From NCBI GenBank assembly GCA_029379225.1, contig JAQYWR010000052.1, forward strand, positions 1 to 54,804: 54,804 nucleotides of DNA. The letters are read 5' to 3'. Shown one piece after another: positions 54,751 to 54,804 of this stretch (positions are counted from its first letter, which is position 1; every line of letters begins with the position of its first letter). The translations under genes and the position numbers were made by a program. Source of the stretch: Nostoc sp. S4. Lineage in GTDB: Bacteria > Cyanobacteriota > Cyanobacteriia > Cyanobacteriales > Nostocaceae. Below the pieces are notes generated by a model. It saw only the letters and a program-made list of their open reading frames with translations. It was not told the DNA's origin and made no database searches.

Positions 54751-54804
54751 GTGTGGGAGGAAAAGGAGGTGTGGGAGGAAAAGGAGGTGTGGGAGGAAAA
54801 GGAG
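54751..54804. repeat. 18-bp tandem repeat cut by the window end
   Basis: GTGTGGGAGGAAAAGGAG occurs three times without change (54751, 54769, 54787) and reaches the last base, so the array continues outside the window. Units are purine-rich on the plus strand. Confidence 0.95.

Overview
The window comes from a filamentous, probably heterocyst-forming cyanobacterium of the Nostocales. The evidence is dense HIP1 palindromes (GCGATCGC), AT-rich spacers, a HetP-family regulator (46.6 kb), sucrose synthase, an SLH-type cyanobacterial porin, cyanobacterial small-protein families, and Nostoc-like dispersed repeats and heptamer repeats. There is no prophage, CRISPR array or intact insertion sequence; mobile DNA appears only as short inverted-repeat (MITE-like) elements in spacers. 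No species is claimed.

Layout. 0.4-5.4 kb: topA, a small charged protein, aroQ, an ADP-ribosylglycohydrolase-like protein that has lost the catalytic signature, and an unrecorded 49-aa Cys-rich ORF on the minus strand. 5.5-12.0 kb: a PgpH-like 7TM/HD phosphohydrolase; a TetR regulator and a divergent Rieske oxygenase separated by two copies of a 20-bp palindromic operator; D-lactate dehydrogenase. 12.4-20.1 kb: tRNA-Ser(CGA), a small broken gene, a CapA-like metallophosphatase, an HCF173-like SDR/CIA30 protein, an eroded orphan ABC permease, a coiled-coil protein, a NYN ribonuclease and an M15 peptidase. 20.5-24.0 kb: mnmG and a bitopic protein with a GspC/PilP-like tail.

24.6-38.1 kb is the accessory-looking part: an amidase, an HTH-Uma2 nuclease fusion, a two-TM protein, then five co-directional genes: a two-partner-secretion exoprotein, an exported TPR-CHAT protease, a DUF928 protein with an expanded 22-residue repeat, and two overlapping histidine kinase/response regulator genes, the first with an extracytoplasmic CHASE2 sensor. 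A conserved ~45-bp element lies upstream of both the HTH-Uma2 gene and the exoprotein gene, suggesting shared control. This is the best candidate here for an undescribed surface recognition and signalling system.

38.7-54.8 kb: an iron-uptake-type porin behind a 69-bp tandem duplication; sugar metabolism (a GH65 phosphorylase fused to beta-phosphoglucomutase, then sucrose synthase), where the fusion linker is built from an intergenic dispersed repeat; a HetP-like gene; several MITE-like elements; a CBS-PAS hybrid kinase; a 1.9-kb gene-poor stretch; a DUF4327 protein; and a PLP-dependent cysteine-desulfurase-like enzyme. The window ends inside an 18-bp tandem repeat.
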